This document shows positions 54,774 to 63,360 of a stretch of 64,000 bases of DNA, one piece after another. Location: contig PLMK01000017.1 of the NCBI GenBank assembly GCA_003142475.1, positions 1-64,000 of the forward strand, read 5' to 3'. The notes beneath the pieces were generated by a model, which ran no database searches, was not told where the DNA came from, and saw nothing but the letters and a program-made list of their open reading frames with translations. The stretch comes from Ignavibacteriota bacterium. GTDB lineage: Bacteria > Bacteroidota > Ignavibacteria > UBA10030. The position numbers were made by a program, and so were the translations under genes. The first letter of the stretch is position 1; each line of letters begins with the position of its first letter.

Positions 54774-54793
54774 GATTTGCGATTTGATGATTT
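54774..54793 (+). repeat. Dispersed 20 bp intergenic repeat, copy 1
   Basis: The 20-mer GATTTGCGATTTGATGATTT recurs exactly, in reverse, at 63321-63340. It lies in a low-complexity stretch (54760-54820) of CGATTT/GATTT units between the aldehyde dehydrogenase and SDR genes. Confidence 0.8.
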
Positions 54794-54843
54794 AGATCTG
54801 TCGATTTATATCTTTCGATCATTCTTACTAATCAATAATACAT

Positions 54844-55668
54844 TTATTTTTTTCTTCCATACCAGGTTTTCATACTTCCAGCAACTCCCATAATGATAAG
54901 GAATCGTTGAAACCATCGATCCGGCATTAAAGCCCTGAATCGCAGATTGAGATTGATTGTACTTGGACGCTTGGGAGAATATTTACCTCTCTTCAGTGCA
55001 TCATTAACGATAGCTTTTGCGATAACGTCATGATTTTTCACCAAGGGAACAATCCATCGTCCTGGAATACCTAACTTCGCCCCTTCGAACATCCCCGTTG
55101 CAATATATCCCGGATGAATAGTCGAAAATTTTACTCCAGATTTTCCTCTCTGTAAAGCTTCCATCCGAAGTGATTCTGTTAATCCCCACACAGCCCACTT
55201 TGTTGCGGCGTACACCGCGAGCCCCGCAACACCGATAGTCCCTGCAGCAGAAGAGATGTTGACGATATGTCCGGTATTACGATCGTACATTTCAGGAAGA
55301 AATGCTTTTATTGAATAAAGCAATGCCGTTAAATTCACACCAATAGTCTTTTCCCAGTCTGCATCAGGTCGCTCTAAAAATTCTCCCCCGGAAACATATC
55401 CTGCATTATTGATGAGAATATCAACTTTATCCATTTCTTTTTTTGCTGTCTTAGCTAGTTTATACACCTGATCCTTTTTAGTCACATCACATTGGTGAAC
55501 GAATACTTTTCCTAATGCTGAAAGTTCTTGTTTTGCTTGTTGAAGAGCGGCTCGATTTAAATCCCAGATAGTAACAACAACACCCTCCATGAGGAGGCGT
55601 TTGCTTGTAGCAAACCCGATGCCCATTGCTCCGCCGGTCACAATTGCACTTTTCCCTTTGAGTTCCAT
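54844..55668 (-). CDS. Short-chain dehydrogenase/reductase
   Basis: A 274-residue classical SDR. The cofactor motif is TGGAMGIGFATSKRL (TGxxxGxG), NNAG is in ILINNAGYVSGG near 89, and the catalytic triad is Ser in NISSAAG, Tyr and Lys in YAATKWA. The C-terminal tail is long and basic with a possible membrane-binding segment (WFQRFLIIMGVAGSM), as in 17-beta-HSD11-like SDRs that act on lipids or sterol-like substrates. It precedes the aldehyde dehydrogenase gene on the same strand. The substrate is unknown; oxidation of a long-chain alcohol to aldehyde would fit the pair. Confidence 0.9.
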   Translation of the reverse strand: MELKGKSAIVTGGAMGIGFATSKRLLMEGVVVTIWDLNRAALQQAKQELSALGKVFVHQCDVTKKDQVYKLAKTAKKEMDKVDILINNAGYVSGGEFLERPDADWEKTIGVNLTALLYSIKAFLPEMYDRNTGHIVNISSAAGTIGVAGLAVYAATKWAVWGLTESLRMEALQRGKSGVKFSTIHPGYIATGMFEGAKLGIPGRWIVPLVKNHDVIAKAIVNDALKRGKYSPKRPSTINLNLRFRALMPDRWFQRFLIIMGVAGSMKTWYGRKK

Positions 55669-55708
55669 AACGATGCTCCATTCAACTGTTGAAAGAAAGT
55701 GTTGTTAA

Positions 55709-56254
55709 CTATTGAGGTACTTTATATATCGCAGAGATATTAAATCCCCATTCGGCTGCTTTATGAATTAATGTATCATAAATAGCATCATCTAAATGTG
55801 GTGTCCGATTCAATATCCATAAATATTCCTTTGAGCTGCTTGTCACCATGGCATATGAGTAGTTTACCGTATCGAGATCAATGACTTTGTAGTCGGCGTA
55901 GAAAATCCAAAAAAAGCTGACTTCAAGTAAAGTTCCAGTGACAGGATCTTTGATCCGCGCCTTACCCTTTGCTTCCTTCCATTCTCCTTTGGCTGTATTG
56001 AACCCCTTATTGAGTACATCTATCTTGCCATCATCACGTAAGGTATATGTAGCAGTCACTTTATCCAATCCATTTTCAAACGAGTGTGGAAGGCGTGCAA
56101 CTTCATACCATGTTCCAAGATATCGTTGAAGATCGAAAGACTTAACCGCCGGTATGGAATCCGTGCTCATTTCTTTCGAAACTGAACATCCATACAAGAA
56201 CACAAAAATAAGCGGGAAGCTTAAAACAATTGATGGTAATTGAGTCGGATTCAT
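55709..56254 (-). CDS. Outer-membrane lipoprotein Blc (bacterial lipocalin)
   Basis: A 181-residue bacterial lipocalin. I use ATG 56254 because AAAGGAGG lies just upstream; a longer frame to 56332 adds 26 unrelated residues. The signal peptide ends in a lipobox (FLYGC), so it is a lipoprotein. The lipocalin signature YLGTWYEVARLPHSFENGL is clear, followed by ATYTLRDDGKIDVLNKGF and YLWILNRTPHLDD. Blc proteins bind lysophospholipids or fatty acids in the outer membrane, often under envelope stress. It lies 41 bp upstream of the SDR gene on the same strand. Confidence 0.94.
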   Translation of the reverse strand: MNPTQLPSIVLSFPLIFVFLYGCSVSKEMSTDSIPAVKSFDLQRYLGTWYEVARLPHSFENGLDKVTATYTLRDDGKIDVLNKGFNTAKGEWKEAKGKARIKDPVTGTLLEVSFFWIFYADYKVIDLDTVNYSYAMVTSSSKEYLWILNRTPHLDDAIYDTLIHKAAEWGFNISAIYKVPQ

Positions 56255-56386
56255 ACTGACCTCCTTTTTGATTATCGGATGAGGTACGGTTTGATAACGA
56301 GAAAAGGTAAAGAAAATGGATAGAAAGAGCAAAAGAAGAATTGTACTTAAGTAATAAGAGATCTAATCTTTTTTGAAGATATACTT

Positions 56387-56818
56387 TTATTTCACCCGCT
56401 CCCAATCTTGATAGAGTCCAGGAACAATTCGGAAGAGAGGATGCGGCTTAGGATTTTCGATAGATTTGAGCAATAGATATTTTTGATGATCCCTCTCCCT
56501 AAGCTTATGTTTCAGATGGTACCATTCATAAAGCAACTGCCCGTCGGTCTCTACTAATTTTCCATAAAAGCGTGATCTTGAAATTTTCCGCCCATCGAAA
56601 TGATAACCTCGAACTTTTGCCTCTTTTAAAATGGCAGTAAGATACATAGCAAGGACAGCTACAGGTCGAGAGTGTCTTTGAAACCGAATCAATTGCGGAT
56701 GATAACGATAACCTTTTGTCTTGCCTTGAAGAACTTTTTGCGCTAACAATGCTTCACGCCATAGCGCCACAAGTCCCTTCGCATCAAGATACCGAGGATG
56801 TAATGTCCACAATCTCAT
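56387..56818 (-). CDS. Pyrimidine dimer DNA glycosylase family protein
   Basis: A 143-residue protein of the Pyr_excise (PF03013) family, related to T4 endonuclease V. The N-terminal run MRLWTLHPRYLDAKGLVALW is the family signature, followed by REALLAQKVLQGKTKGYRYH and RGYHFDGRKI. It is thought to start base excision repair of UV-induced cyclobutane dimers, cutting the glycosylic bond and nicking the abasic site. It is a separate gene between the lipocalin and thioredoxin genes, all on the minus strand. Activity of family members with this N-terminus is mainly inferred. Confidence 0.85.
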   Translation of the reverse strand: MRLWTLHPRYLDAKGLVALWREALLAQKVLQGKTKGYRYHPQLIRFQRHSRPVAVLAMYLTAILKEAKVRGYHFDGRKISRSRFYGKLVETDGQLLYEWYHLKHKLRERDHQKYLLLKSIENPKPHPLFRIVPGLYQDWERVK

Positions 56819-56885
56819 AGGATTCGGTTTTATCTGATAGTGCTCACCACATTATATAGGTGCAGGTTAAGTGTTGAGTAATTTT

Positions 56886-57248
56886 TTAATTTACAGAAAC
56901 ACTTAACTCCTTACCGATTGCCTCAACGAGAGATTCCTTGGGTAGTGCCCCGACAGACATCTTTGGTTTACCTTCTTTCGGAATGAATAGCATCGATGGA
57001 ATACTGCGTATACTGAATATTCCAGCAAGTTCCTGCTCATCATCCACATTCACCTTATAAAAATTCACCTTGCCTGCATATTCCTTTGACAGTTCATCAA
57101 TAATCGGTCCAACCATTCGGCAAGGACCACACCATGACGCCCAAAAATCAATTACCGCCGGAATAGTACCTTCAAATTTCCATTCTTTGTTTTTTTCGTA
57201 ATTATAAACCTTCGTAAGAAAAGTGTTTTTTGTCAACTGTTCAGCCAT
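56886..57248 (-). CDS. trxA: Thioredoxin
   Basis: A 120-residue thioredoxin with active site WASWCGPCR (Cys40 and Cys43) and the cis-Pro loop RSIPSMLFI. The N-terminal extension of about 12 residues (AEQLTKNTFLTKVYNYEKNK) is slightly longer than E. coli TrxA. No signal peptide, so it is cytoplasmic. It reduces protein disulphides with electrons from thioredoxin reductase. Monocistronic or distal in a loose minus-strand run. Confidence 0.94.
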   Translation of the reverse strand: MAEQLTKNTFLTKVYNYEKNKEWKFEGTIPAVIDFWASWCGPCRMVGPIIDELSKEYAGKVNFYKVNVDDEQELAGIFSIRSIPSMLFIPKEGKPKMSVGALPKESLVEAIGKELSVSVN

Positions 57249-57357
57249 AATCGTCTCCTCTGCAAATTGTTATTATTGATCTCCATCTATACTACTAACC
57301 TATAGGTAGGATGCGAAGTTCCCAAAAAGGATTCAGAGGGCTATGGGTGTACAACGA

Positions 57358-57387
57358 AATGGGCCGAGATTATCTCCCGACCCATTT
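57358..57387 (-). terminator. Hairpin downstream of the Spy-like gene
   Basis: AAATGGG (57358-57364) pairs with CCCATTT (57381-57387); GAG/CTC inside extends the stem with one mismatch. It lies about 30 bp after the stop of the Spy-like gene. The following T-run on the minus strand is only TTT. Confidence 0.55.
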
Positions 57388-57418
57388 CTCTTTTCCAGAT
57401 AGAGTTGTTCAATCTCGA

Positions 57419-57895
57419 TTATTTTTTTGGCATTGGTTCTTTCGGATGAGGTGCCATGGAATGCTCGCCATGATGGTTCATTTCCATTTTCCTCTGTTTC
57501 ATTTCAGAACCATACTCAAGAGCCTTTTTCCAAGTTTTCTGCTGTTCCTGTGTCAGCAGTTTATTAACGTCGAACCATGAGTTGATCTTGATCATATGCA
57601 TCTGCACTTCAAGATTTGCAATTTCATTCAATTTTTTCTCAATGGTTGATTTATCAGGATTATCTGCCTTGAATAATTGCCGAAGCTCAACTCGTGCTGT
57701 TTCATTTTTTGCTTTCTGAGCAATCTCTTGTTTTTCCATATCAAAATGGATTTTATCAAAATCTTTTTTTTGCTCTTCAGTCAACTTCAATTGTGCAATG
57801 AATTTGTGGGGTCCTTTACCCTCCGCCGGTTGGCTGTATAGACTAGTACTCACCATTGCAAGTACTACCGCAACGAATACTCCGAGTTTCTTCAT
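57419..57895 (-). CDS. Spy/CpxP-like periplasmic protein
   Basis: A 158-residue periplasmic protein. A signal peptide ends at STSLYSQ (about 22). The remainder is almost all helical and charged, with two LTxxQ-type motifs (LKLTEEQKK near 36 and LLTQEQQKTW near 112) that mark the Spy/CpxP heavy-metal-sensor/chaperone family. The C-terminus is rich in His and Met (KMEMNHHGEHSMAPHP), suggesting copper or other metal binding. It probably protects envelope proteins during metal or folding stress. Monocistronic. Confidence 0.88.
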   Translation of the reverse strand: MKKLGVFVAVVLAMVSTSLYSQPAEGKGPHKFIAQLKLTEEQKKDFDKIHFDMEKQEIAQKAKNETARVELRQLFKADNPDKSTIEKKLNEIANLEVQMHMIKINSWFDVNKLLTQEQQKTWKKALEYGSEMKQRKMEMNHHGEHSMAPHPKEPMPKK

Positions 57896-58030
57896 ACTAT
57901 GTTACTCCTTTTATTATTGTGAACATTCTCTCAGTGGATTATATAAGTTAGACGTGGGAAGAAACAAAAGGTTTACAGTTATATATTATTTTTAATTCAT
58001 TTAAGACGAGGAAATAAAGCAGGAAAACAA

Positions 58031-58060
58031 TGAAAAAGGCCGATATACAGCCGACCTTCT
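58031..58060 (-). terminator. Rho-independent terminator after Asp-box protein
   Basis: On the minus strand AAGGTCGG pairs with CGGCCTT (one mismatch), followed by TTTTTC. It lies about 75 bp after the stop. Confidence 0.7.
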
Positions 58061-58083
58061 TTTAACATATTCATAACAACCTC

Positions 58084-58117
58084 TCGAAGGTCAAACCAGA
58101 AGCCCGGTGACCTTCGA
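58084..58117. repeat. Perfect 10 bp stem-loop
   Basis: TCGAAGGTCA (58084-58093) and TGACCTTCGA (58108-58117) with a 14-base loop, 17 bp after the stop of the Asp-box gene and before its terminator. Confidence 0.75.
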
Positions 58118-58133
58118 AAGAAAAATGTTGAAA

Positions 58134-60503
58134 TCACTTCAGCAGTGTCATTTTCCGTATAGATGAAAACCGATTTGAAGTCAGTTTGAAGAAGTACACA
58201 CCGCTGGAAAGCTGCGAGGCATTGAATTGCGTCGTGTAATTTCCCGCTTCTTTTGTTTCGTTCACTAATGTTGCTACTTCTTTCCCAAGCACATTATACA
58301 CTTTGAGTGTTACATTACTCGTTACCGGCAACTGATAACTGATAACTGTTGTCGGATTAAATGGATTCGGATAATTTTGGTTCAGTGCAAATATTTTTGG
58401 AATAGAAATCGTTACTTCTGCTTCGCTCGAATATTTATATGCTCCATTGTTATCGATCTGCTTCAAGCGATACGCGTACGTTCCTGATAATGCAGTGTTA
58501 TCCGCGTACGAATAACTATGTGCACTGTTGCTCGTTCCGTTGCCCGCAACAAAATCAACCTTAAGCCATTGAGCCGTAAATCCAATAACTCTTCTTTCTA
58601 TTTCGAAGCCGTAATTATTTGTTTCTGTTGCCGTCTTCCATGAAAGTAATGCAGCATTATTCTCCGCCACCGCATTGAAAGATGTCAATTCCACCGGTAG
58701 AGCTACAATACTTTTATAAATCAAACCGCCACCACCCAACAACCAGACATCGGAACCAGCAGACGCTATGGAATAAAGCTCACCTGTTCCTGTCATAGAA
58801 ATATTGCTCCAATCCTGTCCGCTATTGGTGGAGTGGCAGACTGTCAAAATTGAACCACACGTAATTACATTATATTGATCAAGAAATTTGATTTTGTACA
58901 GCGCATTACTAGTAGCTATCGATCGATCTGTCCATGTAGTTCCACCGTTCGTTGTTTGCAAAATTGTACCGCCATCTCCGCATGCCACGCCTGCGTTTTG
59001 ATTAAAGAAAGAAATAGACCATAGTATTTTTGCTGTTCCGGTTGTTTGTGTTGTCCAATCTGTTCCGCCGTTTGTTGTGTGCGCAATAAAACCATTTTCG
59101 CCGATAACATAGCCGTCGTTCACATCAATAAAATAACAGCTATTGAGGTTCTCCGAAAAATCACTTTTCATAACATTCCAATTCGTTCCTCCATCTGTTG
59201 TTTTCACTATTGCCTTACTATAATCTGCGATATATCCAACAGACGCTGTGGGAAAACTCAATGCTACGGGATATGTTATTTCGGGCAATGTAATACTTAT
59301 TTCAGTCCAACTTGTGCCAGCATTGGTCGTTTTAATTAGCGCTGGTGTGTACGTAACCCCAAATCCGTTAGCAGTTCCGACAAACATTAAATCGGCAACG
59401 CCAGAAGTTATCGTTGCTCCAAGATTGCTCCAGTTTGCACCACCATCGGTAGTTTTATAAATATTGGGAGTATACGCATCAGCTGCGTATCCTGTATTTG
59501 CATCCGTGAACCATGATCCATAAATATACAGAGACCCGCTGACGCCTTTATTCAAATTTGTCCAACTGCTTCCACCATTCGTGGTTTTATACAGCCGTCC
59601 ACCGCCGCCGGTAACAAAACCTGTGTTGGCATCGAGAAATGCTATTGCATAAAAATTTTCGCTCGCTCCGATGCCTGTAGTGCAAACTGCCCAACTGGTT
59701 CCGCCATTGGTTGTTTTAGAAATTCCTCCATACTGATCTGCAGCATATCCTGTCGTATTAGAGAGAAAGTATATTCCAAAGAGATGTTCCGTTGTAGGTT
59801 GGGCGATTAAAAGAGTCCAGCTTAATCCGCCATCGGTAGATTTAGTAATTTTCCCCGTTACGGTAGAGGCATAGATCGTAATGTTATCAGACGTGCTGAT
59901 ACAGGTCTTTGTATTGACATCTTTGCTATCGATAGCACTCCAGCTCGTTCCCCCGTTAGTGGTTCGAAGTATAAACTGATTCCCTCCGCAAGCAAGGAGT
60001 GTGTTCCCTCCAAGAGAGATTATCTTATCGAGTTCAAAAGTGTAACCAGTCGTAATAATATTCCAAGTTGTACCTGCGTCGGTTGTTTTTTTAACCTTTC
60101 CTGCATCGCCAACGACATATCCCGTATTTACGTCGGTAAAAACGATACCTTCATATCCACCGCCAGCACCGGCATTCCGTTCTGTTTGTGTCCATGTGGC
60201 ACCACCATTGGTCGTTTTATCAATGGAATAATTATATCCGCATGCGTACCCTACAAGATCACTCGTAAAATATAATCCTTGAACAATATCTCCCAGCGAA
60301 TTTATTGAATAGCAAGTCCAGGTTGTTCCGCCATCGGTTGTTTTAATCAAACTTCCATTTGCACCACTTGTATAGAGCGTTGTGGAATTGTACTTATACA
60401 TATTTTGCGATTGTTCGCCGGACGGAAATGGGCTTAGCTTTTGCCAGGTTTGTGCATAAAGCGAATTTACTGTAATAAACACTGCGAGTAAAAGTTTTTT
60501 CAA
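58134..60503 (-). CDS. Asp-box (YCF48-like) beta-propeller protein with T9SS sorting domain
   Basis: A 789-residue secreted protein. The signal peptide ends at SLYAQ (about 18). About 13 repeats of ...KTTNGGTSW... (BNR/Asp-box) form one or two beta-propellers of the YCF48/WD40-like photosystem-assembly type, residues about 40-640. A fibronectin-like segment (VELTSFNAVAENNAALLSW) follows. The last 85 residues are a T9SS sorting domain (NQNYPNPFNPTTVISYQLP, GVYFFKLTS, KMTLLK). It starts with TTG 60503, since AAAGAGG lies seven bases upstream and the signal peptide begins there. Its ligand and role are unknown; it is probably a surface or matrix protein. Confidence 0.9.
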   Translation of the reverse strand: MKKLLLAVFITVNSLYAQTWQKLSPFPSGEQSQNMYKYNSTTLYTSGANGSLIKTTDGGTTWTCYSINSLGDIVQGLYFTSDLVGYACGYNYSIDKTTNGGATWTQTERNAGAGGGYEGIVFTDVNTGYVVGDAGKVKKTTDAGTTWNIITTGYTFELDKIISLGGNTLLACGGNQFILRTTNGGTSWSAIDSKDVNTKTCISTSDNITIYASTVTGKITKSTDGGLSWTLLIAQPTTEHLFGIYFLSNTTGYAADQYGGISKTTNGGTSWAVCTTGIGASENFYAIAFLDANTGFVTGGGGRLYKTTNGGSSWTNLNKGVSGSLYIYGSWFTDANTGYAADAYTPNIYKTTDGGANWSNLGATITSGVADLMFVGTANGFGVTYTPALIKTTNAGTSWTEISITLPEITYPVALSFPTASVGYIADYSKAIVKTTDGGTNWNVMKSDFSENLNSCYFIDVNDGYVIGENGFIAHTTNGGTDWTTQTTGTAKILWSISFFNQNAGVACGDGGTILQTTNGGTTWTDRSIATSNALYKIKFLDQYNVITCGSILTVCHSTNSGQDWSNISMTGTGELYSIASAGSDVWLLGGGGLIYKSIVALPVELTSFNAVAENNAALLSWKTATETNNYGFEIERRVIGFTAQWLKVDFVAGNGTSNSAHSYSYADNTALSGTYAYRLKQIDNNGAYKYSSEAEVTISIPKIFALNQNYPNPFNPTTVISYQLPVTSNVTLKVYNVLGKEVATLVNETKEAGNYTTQFNASQLSSGVYFFKLTSNRFSSIRKMTLLK

Positions 60504-60854
60504 GGCAACCTCTTTAAAGAATTAGTGGATGATTGATAATTGTTTTCTTAGTAATTTTCTTTTACTAATACATAACGGTTGATAATTAGGGGACGCGAAG
60601 GAATAATCAGGAATGAACGATTCGAACGGATTGAACGAGATGCTGTTTATACTTGGTGGATTTTTCAATATGTCCCCATAAGACTTCTGTCTATGAAAGA
60701 CACAATAAATATACCGAAAGGAAAACTGCTTTTTAGGAGGAAAATCTGGACTTAAGTAGAATGATCTATGAAGGTTCTACAAAACAGAGGTGGTAATTGC
60801 TTTATTTTCAACTGAAACCGCGATATGAATTACTTTGGGTGAGAGTGTATACTC
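60504..60854. other. Intergenic region, no gene
   Basis: 350 bp upstream of the Asp-box gene and downstream of ispG. A 6 bp stem GAGAGT/ACTCTC (60841-60856) overlaps the ispG 3' end. No gene, tRNA or clear operator seen. Confidence 0.5.
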
Positions 60855-61946
60855 TCAATTTTTCGGTTGGAATTTTTCTACTTCTTCTAAAATGGTTGCA
60901 ACAATTTCGCTTTCTTTGATACGCTTAATCATCTCACCTTTGCGATAAAGAATGCCGACTCCTTTACCTGCTGCAATACCAATATCCGCTGAACTTGCTT
61001 CACCGGGGCCGTTCACAACACAGCCGAGCACTGCAATCGATACCGGCTTCTTCATACCGGCAAGCTTCTCTTCCAATTCACCCATAATCTTGAAAAGATC
61101 TACTTCGATACGTCCACAAGTCGGGCAAGCGATCAATTCGACATTCCGCGACGCGAGACCGAGCGAGCGAAGAATCTCTTTCCCAACTTCGACCTCTTTG
61201 ATCGGATCGTCGGTCAGCGACACGCGGATTGTATCGCCGATCCCCTGCGCAAGCAAAGCACCGATCCCGACCGAAGATTTAATTGTGCCGCTACGAGTTG
61301 GTCCAGCTTCTGTGACCCCAAGATGCAAAGGAATATCTGTCCGCTCTGCAACCAATCGATATGCTTCAATCATGAGTTTTACATCCGTGGATTTTACGGA
61401 GATCACGACATCTTTGAAATTATATTCATCACAAATTTCCACATGCCGCATTGCGCTCTCATATAACGCTTCGGCTGTCGGGTATCCATGTTTTTGAAGA
61501 ATATCTTCTTCCAAAGAACCGGAATTGACGCCGATACGGATCGGAATGCCTCGTTCTTTTGCTGCTGTTAGCACTTGCTGAATGCGGTCCTTTGAGCCGA
61601 TATTGCCTGGATTGAGCCGAACCTTAGCGACTCCGGCTTCTATCGCCTTTAATGCAAAAATATGATTGAAATGAATATCCGCCACAATGGGAACAGGCGA
61701 TTGCTTCACAATCTCCGCCATCGCGGCAGCGGCTTCTTTATCGTTTACTGTTACACGGACAATGTCGACCCCCGCATCTGCGGCAGCCTTAATTTGAGCG
61801 ACAGTTCCAGCAATATCGTCGGTCTTTGTTTTTGTCATTGTCTGGACAGAGATAGGCGCATCGCCGCCGATTTTCACTCCGCCGACATTCACCTGTCGTG
61901 TCTTTCTTCGTGATGTTCCTTTGTTAGTCTCGTGCTGTCGACTCAT
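60855..61946 (-). CDS. ispG: 4-hydroxy-3-methylbut-2-en-1-yl diphosphate synthase
   Basis: A 363-residue IspG (GcpE), which converts ME-cPP to HMBPP in the non-mevalonate isoprenoid pathway. The N-terminal TIM barrel has VNVGGVKIGGDAPISVQTMT. The 4Fe-4S ligands are Cys274 and Cys277 (IACPTCGR) and Cys309 (VLGCVVNGPGEA). The short bacterial form without the plant-type insert. It implies the organism uses the MEP route. It lies alone between the rhomboid gene and the Asp-box gene on the minus strand. Confidence 0.97.
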   Translation of the reverse strand: MSRQHETNKGTSRRKTRQVNVGGVKIGGDAPISVQTMTKTKTDDIAGTVAQIKAAADAGVDIVRVTVNDKEAAAAMAEIVKQSPVPIVADIHFNHIFALKAIEAGVAKVRLNPGNIGSKDRIQQVLTAAKERGIPIRIGVNSGSLEEDILQKHGYPTAEALYESAMRHVEICDEYNFKDVVISVKSTDVKLMIEAYRLVAERTDIPLHLGVTEAGPTRSGTIKSSVGIGALLAQGIGDTIRVSLTDDPIKEVEVGKEILRSLGLASRNVELIACPTCGRIEVDLFKIMGELEEKLAGMKKPVSIAVLGCVVNGPGEASSADIGIAAGKGVGILYRKGEMIKRIKESEIVATILEEVEKFQPKN

Positions 61947-62004
61947 TGTTCGTTTATCATCCTATTTAAAAAACAAAGGGCACGATGTATCGTGCCCCTA
62001 CAAA

Positions 62005-62913
62005 TTAATTCATTCGTTTGCTGGCTTCAAAGAGAATTTTTTTCTCTTCCTCCGATAAACTTTGGTATCCACTTCGGCTGATTTTGTCCAGAATCTCATC
62101 GATACGCTTTTGTGCATCAGCCGGTTTTTCTTTTGGTTCAAAAGATTTTGCATCGTTTATATCAAATACTTTAGCATCCACAACATCACCGGCAGAAGTA
62201 GTTGGACGACTCCAAGGCGCGGATGACATCGATGATTGAAAAGTTCCGCGGTTTCTTCCTCGGGTCAATTGCCGGCGATCATATAAGATATAAAGATATC
62301 CAGCAACCGCTCCGCCAAGGTGAGCAAGATTAGCAACATTCCCTTGACCACCTACCGACATCACACCAAAGACAATGAGAATAATGACAAAGTATTTTAC
62401 TTTCACTGGAATCAAGAAATAGAGAAATATGTATCTGTCCGGAAACATAGCGGCAAATGCAATCATAACGCCGTAAATTGCTCCAGATGCCCCGATCGTT
62501 GGGCCAAGCGCTGGTTCAAAAATCGGTGAAAGTATCAACTGGGATAATCCCGCCACTACACCACAGGACAAATAATAAATAAGGAATTTCTTTGCCCCCC
62601 AAACATGCTCAACTTCCATCCCGAACATCCATAGTCCGAATACCATATTAAAGAAGAGGTGCCAGAAATCAGCATGGAGGAATTGGTATGTGATGAGTTG
62701 CCAGGGATAAAAACCTTCACCGAAGGGCATCAAACCAAAAACTGTTGTTAACACCATATGAAAACTTACGCCATTAAAATGGAACGCACTGAAAAACCAC
62801 ATCAAAATAAATATCGCAGTATTGGTTATCAGTAAGCCCTTTATTACCGGTGGAAAGAATTGAAATCCCCCAAACGTTGAGGGACGATAGTAATTGCCTT
62901 GATTATAACTCAT
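62005..62913 (-). CDS. Rhomboid intramembrane serine protease
   Basis: A 302-residue membrane protease. Six transmembrane helices occupy about 25-210. The catalytic Ser143 lies in GASGAIYG and His198 in NLAHLGGAVAGYL; HADFWHLFFNMVFG carries the conserved loop near 80-93. After the membrane part a cytoplasmic tail of about 85 residues ends in an acidic helical motif (SEEEKKILFEASKRMN), a tail often seen in rhomboids of Bacteroidota. It cleaves single-span substrates; none is known here. Start at ATG 62913. Confidence 0.95.
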   Translation of the reverse strand: MSYNQGNYYRPSTFGGFQFFPPVIKGLLITNTAIFILMWFFSAFHFNGVSFHMVLTTVFGLMPFGEGFYPWQLITYQFLHADFWHLFFNMVFGLWMFGMEVEHVWGAKKFLIYYLSCGVVAGLSQLILSPIFEPALGPTIGASGAIYGVMIAFAAMFPDRYIFLYFLIPVKVKYFVIILIVFGVMSVGGQGNVANLAHLGGAVAGYLYILYDRRQLTRGRNRGTFQSSMSSAPWSRPTTSAGDVVDAKVFDINDAKSFEPKEKPADAQKRIDEILDKISRSGYQSLSEEEKKILFEASKRMN

Positions 62914-62951
62914 GTTCGATTTATTGGTTTTCGATCTAGTGATCTATAAAT

Positions 62952-63317
62952 TTATGATTTATTGTAACGATTTGCTTTTGCTGTTTTATGTGATACTGAA
63001 AAGATTGCTACTATTTCATTTAATTCTTGGAATAAACTTGCAACATCTTCTTTTTTGACTTTTTCGCTTTCAATTAACATTTCCAGCCAAAATAAAGTTT
63101 CATCTGCTTCCTCTTCCACAATTCCTAGCTTGTTGATAAAATCAGCTTTTGAACGTGCACGACAAGCAGCACGATAATTTGCAGCTACCGATGTTGATGA
63201 CCGAATAATTTGCTTACCGATTATCGTCGTTGAATCATTCTTTTGCAATTTATCCACAAAATGGATAATGAGAATTGCTAACTTCTTCGTTCTAGATTTT
63301 AATTCCTCAGAGTTCAT
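62952..63317 (-). CDS. Four-helix-bundle S23-like protein
   Basis: A 121-residue protein of the four-helix-bundle (23S rRNA intervening-sequence, TIGR02436) family. Signatures: KLAILIIHFVDKLQ, IGKQIIRSSTSVAANYRAAC and EEEADETLFWLEMLIE. These genes occur inside rRNA intervening sequences and as free-standing genes scattered in Bacteroidota genomes; the protein forms a pentamer and its role is unknown. Here it stands between the rhomboid and pgk genes, flanked on both sides by AT-rich CGATTT/GATTT repeat patches, which suggests it arrived as a small cassette. Confidence 0.88.
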   Translation of the reverse strand: MNSEELKSRTKKLAILIIHFVDKLQKNDSTTIIGKQIIRSSTSVAANYRAACRARSKADFINKLGIVEEEADETLFWLEMLIESEKVKKEDVASLFQELNEIVAIFSVSHKTAKANRYNKS

Positions 63318-63320
63318 ATA

Positions 63321-63340
63321 AAATCATCAAATCGCAAATC
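63321..63340 (-). repeat. Dispersed 20 bp intergenic repeat, copy 2
   Basis: The reverse complement of the 20-mer at 54774-54793, exact over all 20 bases, lying just before the start of the S23-like gene. A less perfect patch of the same type (TCGATTTATTGG and TTATGATTTATTG) is at 62914-62960 on the other side of that gene. Confidence 0.8.
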
Positions 63341-63360
63341 GACAATCACCAAATCGCTTT

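Noticed and set aside
58134..60503. Tandem repeats in DNA at 58.7-60.3 kb as a CRISPR or satellite array
   Set aside because: The repeats are protein-level Asp-box motifs (TTNGGTSW) of one open frame, with variable spacing and no conserved DNA repeat.
60841..60856. Terminator at the ispG 3' end
   Set aside because: The 6 bp stem overlaps the stop codon, and the T-run is on the plus strand, opposite to ispG transcription.
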